Positions 15,608 through 24,792 of a stretch of 62,473 nt of DNA are shown piece after piece. The DNA is taken from assembly GCA_004102785.1 (NCBI GenBank), contig SCEJ01000013.1:1-62473 (forward strand), written 5' to 3'. The position numbers and the translations under genes are program-made. How positions within the stretch are numbered: the first letter of the stretch is position 1; each line of letters begins with the position of its first letter. The stretch comes from Muribaculaceae bacterium Isolate-013 (NCI). GTDB lineage: Bacteria > Bacteroidota > Bacteroidia > Bacteroidales > Muribaculaceae. Under the pieces are notes generated by a model. That model ran no database searches and was not told the DNA's origin. It saw only the letters and a list, made by a program, of their open reading frames with translations.

Positions 15608-17248
15608 ATGAAACGTTTCAACTTATTGATAATATCGGGGCTGGCGCTTATAGGCGCTTCCGGGCAACTGCGCGGCGCGCAGCCACAGCCGTCGTCGGAC
15701 GCTCCAACGGAGATGCCGGCATATCAGAAACTGGGATATGCCGAGCGTATAATCGAGTCGTTTTACGTCGATTCGGTGGCTTCCGACAAACTCGTGGAGG
15801 AGGCTATCGTGTCGATGCTTCACACCCTCGACCCCCACTCCACATACTCCGACCCCGAGGAGACAAAGGAACTGACCACTCCGCTCGACGGCAATTTCTC
15901 CGGCATCGGCGTGCAGTTCCAGATGATAAAGGATACACTCCAGGTTATCCAGACCACCGCCGGAGGCCCCTCTGAAAAGGTGGGGATTCTGCCGGGCGAC
16001 CGCATACTCCAGGCCGGTGATTCGGTGATTTCGGGAGCAAAGAGCCCTAACTCGCGCATACTCAAGATACTGCGCGGGCCAAAAGGCACTCAGGTGGAGC
16101 TCAAAGTGCTGCGCCGGGGTGTTGACCGCCCGCTGACCTTCAACGTAACCCGCGACGACATCCCTATCTATTCGGTCGACGCCTCATATATGGCCGACCC
16201 CGCCACGGGCTACATCCGCATATCACGCTTTGCCGAGAGCACCCCCGAAGAGGTGGAGAAAGCGCTCCGCTCCCTGAAAAAACAGGGAATGAAGAACCTG
16301 CTCATCGACCTCGAGGATAACGGCGGAGGCTACCTCGGAGCCGCACACTCGCTGTCGTCGATGTTCCTCGAAAAGGGGGATACGGTGGTCTACACCGCCT
16401 CGCCGAAGATGGGCGACAAATATTACACCGTGCGCTCGCGCGGCGACTTCCCCGCCGACGGCCGCGTGGTGGTGATGGCCAACCAGTATTCGGCCTCGGC
16501 CTCGGAGATTACAGCCGGAGCCATACAGGATAACGACCGGGGGCTGGTGGTGGGCCGGCGCACATTCGGCAAAGGACTCGTGCAGCGCCCCTTCCCCTTC
16601 CCCGACGGCTCAATGATACGCCTAACGGTGTCGAAATATTTCACCCCTTCCGGACGATGCATACAGAAACCCTACACCAAAGGGGACGAGGATGATTACC
16701 GGCGCGACATGCTCAACCGCTACAAGGCCGGCGAATTTTCCTCGGCCGACTCCGTACATATCGACAAGAGCGAGGTATATCACACCCGCCGTAACGGCCG
16801 TGAGGTGTATGGCGGAGGCGGCATCATGCCCGACGTGTTTGTGCCGATCGACACCACGATGTACTCCGATTTCTACCGCGACCTCGTGGCCAAAGGGATT
16901 GTGAACCGCTTTGCCGCCACCTACGTCGACGACAACCGCAAAGAGCTGCACCGCCGTTACCCCGACGAGAAAGCATTCATCGACAGATTCACTGTCGACG
17001 AGGCCATGCTCCGCCAGGTGGTGGAGATGGGTGTGGCCGATTCAGTGAAATACGACGACAGCCAGTTCATCACCTCGCGCCCCATGATGGAGGCCGTGCT
17101 CAAAGGGCTCATAGGCCGCGACCTTTTCGAGCAGTCAACCTACTACAAGGTGGTCAACCCGGTGCTCAATCCCATATTCCGTGAATCGCTGGCCCTTATC
17201 AACGACCCGGAACGCTACGCCCGCCTTCTCGCCGGCGAAAAGGAGTGA
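15608..17248 (+). CDS. Carboxy-terminal processing protease (S41 family), copy 1
   Basis: A 546-residue periplasmic serine protease of the CtpA/Prc type. A signal peptide (MKRFNLLIISGLALIGASG) comes first, then a helical N-terminal region (YSDPEETKELTTPL), a PDZ domain (about 80-170, GGPSEKVGILPGDRILQAGD) and the S41 protease domain. The catalytic pair is the middle serine of YSASASEI and the lysine of FGKGLVQ, 25 residues apart as expected. A C-terminal helical extension follows. I chose the ATG at 15608 (signal peptide starts there) over an ATG at 15578 inside coaD. A paralogue of similar length lies at 48544-50202. Substrates are unknown. Confidence 0.93.
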   Translation: MKRFNLLIISGLALIGASGQLRGAQPQPSSDAPTEMPAYQKLGYAERIIESFYVDSVASDKLVEEAIVSMLHTLDPHSTYSDPEETKELTTPLDGNFSGIGVQFQMIKDTLQVIQTTAGGPSEKVGILPGDRILQAGDSVISGAKSPNSRILKILRGPKGTQVELKVLRRGVDRPLTFNVTRDDIPIYSVDASYMADPATGYIRISRFAESTPEEVEKALRSLKKQGMKNLLIDLEDNGGGYLGAAHSLSSMFLEKGDTVVYTASPKMGDKYYTVRSRGDFPADGRVVVMANQYSASASEITAGAIQDNDRGLVVGRRTFGKGLVQRPFPFPDGSMIRLTVSKYFTPSGRCIQKPYTKGDEDDYRRDMLNRYKAGEFSSADSVHIDKSEVYHTRRNGREVYGGGGIMPDVFVPIDTTMYSDFYRDLVAKGIVNRFAATYVDDNRKELHRRYPDEKAFIDRFTVDEAMLRQVVEMGVADSVKYDDSQFITSRPMMEAVLKGLIGRDLFEQSTYYKVVNPVLNPIFRESLALINDPERYARLLAGEKE

Positions 17249-17297
17249 CCCCAGCGCACAGCGGCACCCTCCGGCCAGCCGCAGCCACACCACAAAC

Positions 17298-17337
17298 AAA
17301 ACAAGCACCTCGCCGATAATCGGCGAGGTGCTTGTTT
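17298..17337. terminator. Strong bidirectional terminator
   Basis: A near-perfect hairpin with arms AAGCACCTCGCCGA and TCGGCGAGGTGCTT, a 3-base loop, A-rich on the left and TTTT on the right. It separates the convergent ctp and stomatin genes. Confidence 0.92.
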
Positions 17338-17354
17338 TATGAGTGATTAAATCA

Positions 17355-17390
17355 GTCCCGCAGGCTCCACAAGTCCCGCCGGTCCCCCGC
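17355..17390. repeat. Half copy of the 9-bp tandem repeat element
   Basis: GTCCCGCAGGCTCCACAAGT followed by CCCGCCGGTCCCCCGC. Units are of the CCCACAAGT / CCCACCGGT type seen at 43325, 44075 and 52851. It abuts the stop codon of the stomatin gene (17391). Only one arm is present. Confidence 0.55.
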
Positions 17391-18365
17391 TCACTCCTTG
17401 AAGAGTGACTTGATGGAGCCGATTGAAGAGAGCACTGAGCTGGCCTCGTAGGGGATGTAGACCGTCTTGTTATCCTGGCCGGAGGTCATCTCGCGCAGAG
17501 TGTCGATATACTTCATGGCGAGCATGTAGGTGGCGGGGTCGGTCTTGCCGGCAGCCACAGCCTCGGCCACACGGCGTATAGCCTCGGCTTCGGCCTCTGC
17601 ATTGAGGATGATAGCCTTGGCCTCACCTTCGGCACGGAGAATCTCCGACTGCTTATGGGCCTCCGCCTCGTTTATTCGCGAAGCTTTCTCACCCTCCGAA
17701 CGGAGAATGAGCGACTGCTTCTCACCCTCGGCATTGAGGATTTCGGCGCGGCGGTTGCGCTCGGCCTGCATCTGCTTCTCCATTGCCACTCGCACACTTT
17801 CGGGAGGAGTGATATCCTGGAGCTCTACGCGGTTCACTTTCACACCCCACTTGTTGGTGGCATCGTCGAGGATGGCCTGGAGCTTGGTGTTTATTGTGTC
17901 GCGTGAGGTGAGAGTCTCGTCGAGCTCGAGTTCGCCGATAACGTTACGCAGCGAAGTCTGTGTGAGCTTTTCGATGGCGTTGGGGAGGTTGTCGATTTCG
18001 TAGACCGCCTTTTTGGGGTCGGTAATCTGGAAATAGAGCAGGGCGTTGATTTCGGTAGTCACATTGTCGCGGGTGATAACCTGCTGCGAGGGGAAATCGT
18101 AGACCTGCTCGCGGAGGTCGATAACCTTTGTGGCCACCGTGCGGATATAGCTCCGCGCGCCGATTGACTCCATGCGGCGGGTGTAGATTGTCTTGGGGCG
18201 GTCAACGAACGGGATGATGAAGTTCAGACCCGGAGCGAGCACGCTGTGGAAGCGCCCCAGGCGCTCTATCACGCGCGTCTCCGACTGCGGCACGACCTTT
18301 ACTCCTGCCGAGATTATCACGATGGCAAGCAGAATCACTATGCCGAGAATGATGTAGGTTGTCAT
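17391..18365 (-). CDS. SPFH/stomatin-family membrane protein (QmcA-like)
   Basis: A 324-residue membrane protein with one N-terminal transmembrane helix (residues 3-25, YIILGIVILLAIVIISAGV), an SPFH/Band 7 domain (about 26-180, GRFHSVLAPGLNFIIPFVDR) and a long alanine/glutamate-rich coiled coil (about 185-275) with repeats such as LNAEGEKQS and LRAEGEAKA. The family forms large oligomeric cages or belts in the inner membrane, often with proteases such as FtsH. It follows the NfeD gene with an 8-base gap; the stomatin-NfeD pairing is widespread. The role here is inferred from that pairing. Confidence 0.9.
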   Translation of the reverse strand: MTTYIILGIVILLAIVIISAGVKVVPQSETRVIERLGRFHSVLAPGLNFIIPFVDRPKTIYTRRMESIGARSYIRTVATKVIDLREQVYDFPSQQVITRDNVTTEINALLYFQITDPKKAVYEIDNLPNAIEKLTQTSLRNVIGELELDETLTSRDTINTKLQAILDDATNKWGVKVNRVELQDITPPESVRVAMEKQMQAERNRRAEILNAEGEKQSLILRSEGEKASRINEAEAHKQSEILRAEGEAKAIILNAEAEAEAIRRVAEAVAAGKTDPATYMLAMKYIDTLREMTSGQDNKTVYIPYEASSVLSSIGSIKSLFKE

Positions 18366-18373
18366 ATGGCGTA

Positions 18374-18820
18374 TTATTGTTTAGTGAGGGGGGTGACGGT
18401 TAGGATGATGCTGTCGTAGGATGTAACCACAACCTCGTTGCCGGCCGGAATTTCGGCGGTTGATTCGGGGCAGCGCACCTGCCAGTTGTCGCCGTCGATG
18501 CGCGCGCGTCCCAGGTGCCCCGGGCGAATGGCGTGGGTCACCGTGGCGCGGCGTCCGAGCAGGGCGTCCATGCCGGTACGGGCCTCGCGTGCGTCGTGGC
18601 GCTCATGCCAGCGGCGGAACACTGGCAGAAGCACGATATATGCCACTATGCCGAGAACTGCCATTGCCGCCACCTGCCATTTAAGGTCAAGGCCGCAGAG
18701 GGCGCAGACCATGGCGCCTGCAGCGCCTATGGTGAGACACAGCGCCCACATCATTTGAGTGAGCACCTCGATTGTGAGCAACAGCGCGGCTGCTGTCAGC
18801 CATATAATCCAGACTTCCAT
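18374..18820 (-). CDS. NfeD-like membrane protein
   Basis: A 148-residue protein with three to four hydrophobic segments in the first 75 residues (VWIIWLTAAALLLTIEVLT, WALCLTIGAAGAMVCALC, VAAMAVLGIVAYIVLLPVF) and a C-terminal OB-fold (about 88-146; LLGRRATVTHAIRPGHLGRA, WQVRCPES). This is the short NfeD form without the protease domain. It lies directly upstream of the stomatin gene and is the usual partner of SPFH proteins. Confidence 0.85.
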   Translation of the reverse strand: MEVWIIWLTAAALLLTIEVLTQMMWALCLTIGAAGAMVCALCGLDLKWQVAAMAVLGIVAYIVLLPVFRRWHERHDAREARTGMDALLGRRATVTHAIRPGHLGRARIDGDNWQVRCPESTAEIPAGNEVVVTSYDSIILTVTPLTKQ

Positions 18821-18940
18821 ATCAGATAAGGGGTTAGAGGTTAGGGGTTAGAGTAGCCATCCGGGGGGAGAAAGGGATAGAGGGAGAGTAGCCATACGGG
18901 GAGGGGGCTTTGGGGGTATTTTTTGGGGGGACGGCGAGGG
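18821..18940. other. G-rich spacer between lpxA and nfeD
   Basis: The plus strand is unusually G-rich here, with GAGTAGCCATCCGGGG and GAGTAGCCATACGGGG as a repeated phrase (about 18850 and 18885), two GGGGTTAGAG copies and the run TTTTTTGGGGGG. No gene. Its C-rich complement would lie in the lpxA transcript. Confidence 0.5.
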
Positions 18941-19732
18941 TCAGTCGAGCATGTCGATGGGGAGGGCCACCAGGCGGCGGTTGTTGTTCTCTATGAAATC
19001 AACAATCTCGGAACGCATCCGGCATGGCTCGATGTCGGCCTTGATGCGGCGCAGAGCGTTGAACACCGATATGCCCGACTGGTAGACGTTGCGGTAGGCC
19101 TTGGCTATGATGTCGATATCCTCCGACGAGAATCCGTGCTTGCTCATCACCACGGCGTTGACGCCGAAATACGCGGCGGGATTGTGGGCGATGATAACGA
19201 ACGGGGGCACGTTGCCCGATATGCGGCAGCCTCCCTTTACGAGCGCCCATTTGCCTATCTTTGACTTCTCATGCACCACGGCGTTGGATGAGAGTATCAC
19301 ACATTCGTCGATGAAGCAATCGCCGGCTACGGTGACGCCGTTGCCCAGCACGCCTTTCCCTTTGACCACGGTGTCGTGGCCGATGTGGGAGTCGGCGAGG
19401 ATGAACGAGTCGTCGCCGATAACGGTGCCTTCGGTCTCGGGGCGTATGCCGCGGTTGATGATTACATGTTCGCGGATGGTGACGTTATTGCCGATATGGC
19501 AGTAGGTGAAGCCCCCTTTCCATCGGAAGTCCTGGGGCTCGGCACCCACGATGGCGCCCTGGAACATACGGCAGCCTGTCCCCATGCGCGTGCCGCGCAT
19601 CACCGAGGCATAGGGCATGATTTCGCAGCCGGAACCTATCTCCACATCCTTGTCGATGAATGCGAAGGGGTGTATTTTAACGTCGTCGGCAATTTTTGCC
19701 GAGGGGTCGACATAAGCGAGATTGGATATCAT
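18941..19732 (-). CDS. lpxA: Acyl-ACP--UDP-N-acetylglucosamine O-acyltransferase
   Basis: A 263-residue trimeric left-handed beta-helix enzyme that performs the first step of lipid A synthesis. Hexapeptide turns run from VDPSAKIADDVKIHP to about residue 190; the catalytic histidine is in ADSHIGHDTVV (about residue 119), and the family's GAEPQDFRWKG loop is at 63-73. A helical C-terminal domain follows. Here it stands alone: the usual lpxC/fabZ partner is not in the neighbourhood. A large inverted repeat (19773-19846) lies upstream. Confidence 0.95.
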   Translation of the reverse strand: MISNLAYVDPSAKIADDVKIHPFAFIDKDVEIGSGCEIMPYASVMRGTRMGTGCRMFQGAIVGAEPQDFRWKGGFTYCHIGNNVTIREHVIINRGIRPETEGTVIGDDSFILADSHIGHDTVVKGKGVLGNGVTVAGDCFIDECVILSSNAVVHEKSKIGKWALVKGGCRISGNVPPFVIIAHNPAAYFGVNAVVMSKHGFSSEDIDIIAKAYRNVYQSGISVFNALRRIKADIEPCRMRSEIVDFIENNNRRLVALPIDMLD

Positions 19733-19772
19733 GGCAGTAGTCTTTTTAGGATTTCAAAAATGTACTTATACT

Positions 19773-19846
19773 ATTAATGATTGTAATAGCGGTTATGATT
19801 GCAAATATATAAAATTTTTTGCAATCCCGCTATTACAATCATTAAT
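19773..19846. repeat. Long near-perfect inverted repeat upstream of lpxA
   Basis: ATTAATGATTGTAATAGCGG (19773-19792) is a perfect 20-base complement of 19827-19846. A second stem, GATTGCAAA (19797-19805) with TTTGCAATC (19818-19826), extends it to 29 pairs with one 4-base bulge and a 12-base AT loop. No T-run follows on either strand. It could be a terminator for the efflux operon, a protein-binding dyad or a miniature transposable element. Confidence 0.8.
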
Positions 19847-19878
19847 TCAGATAAAATTCAATGTGCGGGGGCGTGATG

Positions 19879-21264
19879 TCATCGTCCGCCGCCGAGAGCC
19901 TGATAGAGTGTAATCAGGTCGGTCTGACGGTTGAGTTCGGTTGAAAGACGTCCCATCTGGGCCTGAAGGAGCGACGACTGCGCGGTGAGCACCTCCAGGT
20001 ATGTGGTGTTCTGGTCGTGGGCCATAAGCAGGTTGGTGTACTCCACGGCTTTCTGGAGGCTCTCCTCCTGCTTGGCGAGCATCTCGGCCTTGGTGGTGTT
20101 GTTGGCCAGCGACACCAGCGCGTTGTCGATTTCAGCGGCGGCGTTGAGCAGGGTGTACTTGAAGTTGTTGAGGCTCTGCTCCTGCTGCACCTTGGCGCCT
20201 TTGAGGCGGGCGATGTTCTGCCCGCGGGCGAAGAGGGGCGCCGTGAGCTGCCCGGCAAGCTGTATGAACCAGTCGCCGGGGTTCTTGATGAACGAGCCGA
20301 GAAGGTTTGTGAAACCACCCTGGGCCGAGATTGTCAGGCCGGGATAGAAAGCGGCGCGGGCAAGGTTGGTGTTGTAGTATGCGGCGGCAAGATTCTTTTC
20401 AGCCACACGCACATCGGGGCGCTGGGCTATCTCGCGCAGGGCAATGCCGTCGCGTAGAATGGCAGGCACCTCCAGGCGCGCGTCGGCGGGCACGGAGTAG
20501 GTCTGCGGCTGCTCGTTGAGCAGGAGCGACATTGAGTTGTTGGCCTGCCTCAGAGCAGTCTCAAGGTCGGATATGGAGGCGAGGATTGAATAATACTGGG
20601 CCTCTGACTGCACCACGGCGGCCTCGGTGACGCGGCCGGCCTCCTTGAAGTCGCGCATGGTCTGCACCGACTGCGCCCATATTTCGGAAGTCTGCTTCGA
20701 GAGGGCGAGCTGCGACTCGATGGTGGCGATGGAATAGTAGCATGAAGCCACACCGCCAATGATTTGCGAACGCACTGCCTGGGCGTAGTCGCCCTGGAGC
20801 TCAACGTTAACCTCGGCGGCACGTTTGTTGTTGAGAATCTTGCCGAACACATCAATCTCCCACGAGGCGGCCAAAGGCAGAGTATAGGTCCATGTCATCG
20901 AAGCGCCGGGGAGGTTGTACTTTGCTCCGGCCCCGTTGGGGTTGAACGCCAGCGAGGGGAGGTAGCTGAGTTTAGCTCCCAGAAGGTTTGCGCGGGCTAT
21001 GTCGATGTTGAGGCGAGCGTTCTCGAGGTTTACGTTGTTGGCCAGCGCACGCGAGATATAATCCTGGAGCAGTGGGTCGGTGAAAACCTGCTGCCACTGG
21101 AGGTTGCCGTAGGCCGAGGAGTCGGGAGCTTCGGCGGCCACGCGGGCGTACTCGGACGTAGCGGGGTCGTCGGAGGGCATCTCGAACTTCTTGTATATGT
21201 GGCAGGAGGATAGCATCGAAAGGCACAACGAGCCTGCCACTATGAATTTTGCGAAATTTTTCAT
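19879..21264 (-). CDS. RND efflux outer-membrane channel lipoprotein (OprM/NodT type)
   Basis: A 461-residue outer-membrane factor that forms the exit duct of a tripartite efflux pump. It has a lipoprotein signal with lipobox LSSC (Cys 21) and two repeats of the TolC-type helical hairpin (for example ALANNVNLENARLNIDIARANLLGAK and RAAFYPGLTISAQGGF). Third gene of a minus-strand operon: adaptor, permease, channel. A 10-bp hairpin at 21287-21313 lies between it and the permease gene. Confidence 0.92.
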   Translation of the reverse strand: MKNFAKFIVAGSLCLSMLSSCHIYKKFEMPSDDPATSEYARVAAEAPDSSAYGNLQWQQVFTDPLLQDYISRALANNVNLENARLNIDIARANLLGAKLSYLPSLAFNPNGAGAKYNLPGASMTWTYTLPLAASWEIDVFGKILNNKRAAEVNVELQGDYAQAVRSQIIGGVASCYYSIATIESQLALSKQTSEIWAQSVQTMRDFKEAGRVTEAAVVQSEAQYYSILASISDLETALRQANNSMSLLLNEQPQTYSVPADARLEVPAILRDGIALREIAQRPDVRVAEKNLAAAYYNTNLARAAFYPGLTISAQGGFTNLLGSFIKNPGDWFIQLAGQLTAPLFARGQNIARLKGAKVQQEQSLNNFKYTLLNAAAEIDNALVSLANNTTKAEMLAKQEESLQKAVEYTNLLMAHDQNTTYLEVLTAQSSLLQAQMGRLSTELNRQTDLITLYQALGGGR

Positions 21265-21286
21265 TTCCGGTTTATATGGTAAGGGG

Positions 21287-21313
21287 GTGTGCCGGGTGAT
21301 GGTCCCGGCACAC
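21287..21313. repeat. Intercistronic hairpin between the RND permease and channel genes
   Basis: GTGTGCCGGG (21287-21296) pairs perfectly with CCCGGCACAC (21304-21313) across a 7-base loop. No T-run follows on the minus strand, so it is more likely an mRNA stability or partial attenuation element than a full terminator. Confidence 0.55.
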
Positions 21314-21327
21314 TGCCCGTTGGTTTG

Positions 21328-24300
21328 TTAACGCGAATACTGCTCGATTTCCGATTCTATGCCGGCATTGTTGGTATCCTCCCATTTCATCGGGGTGAAT
21401 TTCTCCTGGAGGAACTGGAAGGCCACGAACATGGCGGGCACGATGAAAATCTGGAGTATCATGCCGATGAGCATACCGCCCACGGAGCCTACACCCAGGG
21501 CGCGGTTGCCGTTGGCGCCCACACCGGAGGCGAACATCATCGGCAGCAGACCGATGATAAGGGCCAGCGAGGTCATAAGAATCGGGCGCAGACGGGCCTC
21601 GGCGCCTGCCACGGCGGCGTTGAATATCGACATGCCGCCACGACGGCGCTCAAGCGCGAACTCAACGATAAGGATGGCATTCTTGGCAAGAAGACCGATA
21701 AGCATGATAAGAGCAATCTGGAGGTATATACTGTTCTGTATAATCTTCAGGAAGTTGCCTGTGGCGAGGTTGGCGAGGTTGAAAATCCATACCATGATGA
21801 ACGAGCCCATCAGACCGAACGGAATGGAGAGGATAACCGCCCAGGGGATAACGTAGCTTTCATACTGCGCCGAGAGGAGCAGATATACGAACAGCAGCGA
21901 CAGACCGAAGATCATCGCCGTCTGGCCTGAGCCCTGCGAGCCCTCCTCACGGGTCATACCGGCGTACTCAAAGCCATAGCCTGTGGGGAGCGCCTCGGAA
22001 GCAACGCGCTCGATGGCCTCAAGAGCCTGCGCCGAAGAGAAACCTGCGGCGGGGCTGCCGGTCACGGAGATGGAGGTGAAGAGGTTAAAGCGGTTGAGAA
22101 GGTCGGGACCGTAGACCTTTGTGAGGGTCACGAAATTCTCAAGCGAAGCCATGGTGCCTGAGGCTGTGCGCACTTTTATATCCTTGAGGGTCTCGGGAGA
22201 CACACGTGCTTCGGGGGGCGACTGCATCATCACTCGGTAAATCTTGCCGAATCGGTTGAAGTTCGACACATACATCGAGCCATAGTAGCCCTGGAGTGTG
22301 GAGAGTATTGACGATGTGCTCAGACCGGCCTGCTGCGCCTTGGCCGCGTCGATGTCGATGCGGTACTGGGGGAAGGAGGGGTTGAACGTGGTTGTGGCGC
22401 TCTGTATCTCAGGCTGTTCGGAGAGCTTCTGGAGGAAGTTCTGGGTGATGGCGAAGAAGTCGTCGATAGAGCCGCCGGTTTTGTCCTGGAGTTTGAGCTC
22501 GAAACCGTCGGTCACCGAGTAACCCGAAATCATGGGTGGCTGGAAAGCAATCACACGGCCATCCTTGATTTTGGCGGCTGCCTGCTTGAACACTTCCATC
22601 ACCACGTTGGTCGAACTCTCGGTCGACTCGTCGCGTTCCGACCAGTCCTTGAGCTTTACGATGAAAGTACCGTAGGTCGGGCCGGCGCCGGCAATGAAGC
22701 TGTAACCGTTGATAATCTGGCGGTACTGCACCGCAGGCATGGCTGCCAACATTTCGTCGACCTGGTCAAGCACTTCGGTGGTTCGCTCCTGCGATGTGCC
22801 CGGAGGCATGTCGACCATCACGAATACCGTACCGGTATCTTCGGTAGGCACCAGGGTGGTGGGTGTAATGGCCATAAGTCCGACGAGAATCGCTACCGAC
22901 AGACCTACCAGCGAGAAAGATAGCACCTTATGGCGGGTGAAGAATCCGACTTTCTTGTTATACCCCTTGAGAGTACGGTCAAATACCTTCTCGAAAGCCT
23001 GGTGGAAACGCGAGCCGAACAGGCCGAGGATGGCTACCAGCGCGCACGCAAGGGCTATGCAACCCTTCATCACATTCTCGAAAGCGAACCAGCCGAGCAC
23101 CATGAAGGTGATGGTGGCGCAGAGGAATATAAGGGTGAGCATGGGGTGGAAGTTTACGCCAAAAGAGCGTTTTGCTTTCCTGGCCATAGCCTGACCGGCT
23201 GCCTTGTAGGCGTCGCCCATGCGCTCTTTGAGCGATTTTTCAGGTTCACCCTCTGTTTTATGGGGTTTGAGGAAGAGGGCACAGAGTGCAGGCGAGAGAG
23301 TAAGGGCGTTCAGAGCCGAGAAACCGATGGCGATGGCCATTGTGATACCGAACTGCTGGTAGAAAATACCTGATGTGCCGGGCATGAACGACACGGGGAT
23401 GAATACCAGCATCATTACCAGAGTGATGGATATGATGGCCGATCCGATTTCGCTCATGGCGTCGATGGCGGCGTGGCGCGAGCTCTTGTAGCCGGCATCG
23501 AGCTTGGCATGGACGGCCTCGACCACCACAATGGCGTCGTCGACCACAATGGCGATCGCAAGGACGAGCGCCGAGAGGGTGATGAGGTTAATCGAGAATC
23601 CGATAATGTTCATCACGAAGAAGGTACCCACCAGAGCCACGGGGATGGCGATGGCCGGGATGAGGGTGGAGCGGAAATCCTGGAGGAAGATGTAAACCAC
23701 GAAGAACACCAGGATGAAGGCCTCGATGAGGGTGTCGATTACCTTATGTATGGATGCATAGAGGAAGTCGTTGTTGTTCATCGGGATGGCGAAGTGCAGA
23801 CCGTCGGGGAGGTCGGCCTTCATCTTTTCAACCTCGGCCAGACAGTCGTTGATAATCTGGGTGGCGTTGGAGCCGGCGGTCTGGAACACGATGGCCATGG
23901 TGCCGGGGTGGCCGTTGAGCGATGAAGAGTAGTCGTAGGTTACTTTTCCGAGCTCTACATCAGCAACATCCTTGAGGTAAAGCACCTCGCCGTTTGGGGT
24001 GGCGCGCACCACGATGTTCTCGAATTCCTCGGGAGTGATGTAGCGGCCGCGGTATTTCATCGTGTACTGGAACGACTGGTCGCCCTGTGCGCCGAACGAA
24101 CCGGGGGCTGCCTCAACGTTCTGGTCGCTGAGAGCTGCCGCTATGTCGGTGGGATTCAGCCCGTACTGTGCCATAACGTCAGGCTTGATCCATATACGCA
24201 TGGAGTAATCGCCGCCGAACGACATCACGTCGCCCACACCGTTGACACGCTGAAGCACGGGGATTACATTGATTTTCATGTAGTTGTCGAGGAATTCTCC

Positions 24301-24753
24301 GTCATAGTCGGGTGAATCCGAATAGAGAGCCACACCCACAAGCATCGACGACTGGCGTTTCTGCGTGAGCACACCCACCTTGGTTACCTCGGCGGGGAGA
24401 AGGTTCTGGGCCTTGGCCACACGGTTCTGCACGTCGACGGCTGCCATATCGGGGTCGAAACCCTGCTTGAAGTGCACGTTGATTGTAGCCGAACCGGTGT
24501 TTGTGGCAGTTGATTCGATATATGTCATACCCTCGGCGCCGTTGATCGACTCTTCCAGAGGGGCGATTACGGAGTTGAGCACGGCCTGGGCGTTGGCGCC
24601 GTTGTAGGTGGTGCTCACCGAAATCGTAGGCGGTGCGATGTCGGGATACTGGGTGATGGGGAGTGAAGTCAGCCCGATCAGACCCAGCAGCACGATGAAG
24701 ATGGATATCACCGTGGAAAGCACCGGCCTTTTAATAAAGGTGTCAAGTTTCAT
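21328..24753 (-). CDS. RND efflux permease (AcrB/HAE1 type) with an inserted membrane segment
   Basis: The proton-driven inner-membrane pump, 1141 residues against about 1050 for typical AcrB. It has the hydrophobic N-terminus (LSTVISIFIVLLGLIGLTSL), the two periplasmic porter halves, the proton-relay Asp pair in IAIVVDDAIVV (about residue 401) and the relay lysine in GLLAKNAILIVEF (about 1023). Between TM6 and TM7 (about residues 495-590) the cytoplasmic linker is enlarged and carries two extra hydrophobic stretches, TLIFLCATITFMVLGWF and IALACALVAILGLFGS. Middle gene of the tripartite operon. Substrates are unknown. Confidence 0.94.
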   Translation of the reverse strand: MKLDTFIKRPVLSTVISIFIVLLGLIGLTSLPITQYPDIAPPTISVSTTYNGANAQAVLNSVIAPLEESINGAEGMTYIESTATNTGSATINVHFKQGFDPDMAAVDVQNRVAKAQNLLPAEVTKVGVLTQKRQSSMLVGVALYSDSPDYDGEFLDNYMKINVIPVLQRVNGVGDVMSFGGDYSMRIWIKPDVMAQYGLNPTDIAAALSDQNVEAAPGSFGAQGDQSFQYTMKYRGRYITPEEFENIVVRATPNGEVLYLKDVADVELGKVTYDYSSSLNGHPGTMAIVFQTAGSNATQIINDCLAEVEKMKADLPDGLHFAIPMNNNDFLYASIHKVIDTLIEAFILVFFVVYIFLQDFRSTLIPAIAIPVALVGTFFVMNIIGFSINLITLSALVLAIAIVVDDAIVVVEAVHAKLDAGYKSSRHAAIDAMSEIGSAIISITLVMMLVFIPVSFMPGTSGIFYQQFGITMAIAIGFSALNALTLSPALCALFLKPHKTEGEPEKSLKERMGDAYKAAGQAMARKAKRSFGVNFHPMLTLIFLCATITFMVLGWFAFENVMKGCIALACALVAILGLFGSRFHQAFEKVFDRTLKGYNKKVGFFTRHKVLSFSLVGLSVAILVGLMAITPTTLVPTEDTGTVFVMVDMPPGTSQERTTEVLDQVDEMLAAMPAVQYRQIINGYSFIAGAGPTYGTFIVKLKDWSERDESTESSTNVVMEVFKQAAAKIKDGRVIAFQPPMISGYSVTDGFELKLQDKTGGSIDDFFAITQNFLQKLSEQPEIQSATTTFNPSFPQYRIDIDAAKAQQAGLSTSSILSTLQGYYGSMYVSNFNRFGKIYRVMMQSPPEARVSPETLKDIKVRTASGTMASLENFVTLTKVYGPDLLNRFNLFTSISVTGSPAAGFSSAQALEAIERVASEALPTGYGFEYAGMTREEGSQGSGQTAMIFGLSLLFVYLLLSAQYESYVIPWAVILSIPFGLMGSFIMVWIFNLANLATGNFLKIIQNSIYLQIALIMLIGLLAKNAILIVEFALERRRGGMSIFNAAVAGAEARLRPILMTSLALIIGLLPMMFASGVGANGNRALGVGSVGGMLIGMILQIFIVPAMFVAFQFLQEKFTPMKWEDTNNAGIESEIEQYSR

Positions 24754-24792
24754 TTATAGTATTACAAAAAAATTGTAAGTAACTGGTCGAAA

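Noticed and set aside
18821-18940. A G-quadruplex-forming regulator in the G-rich spacer
   Set aside because: G-runs are present but uneven, and the sequence lies on the non-template side between genes; nothing specific supports function.
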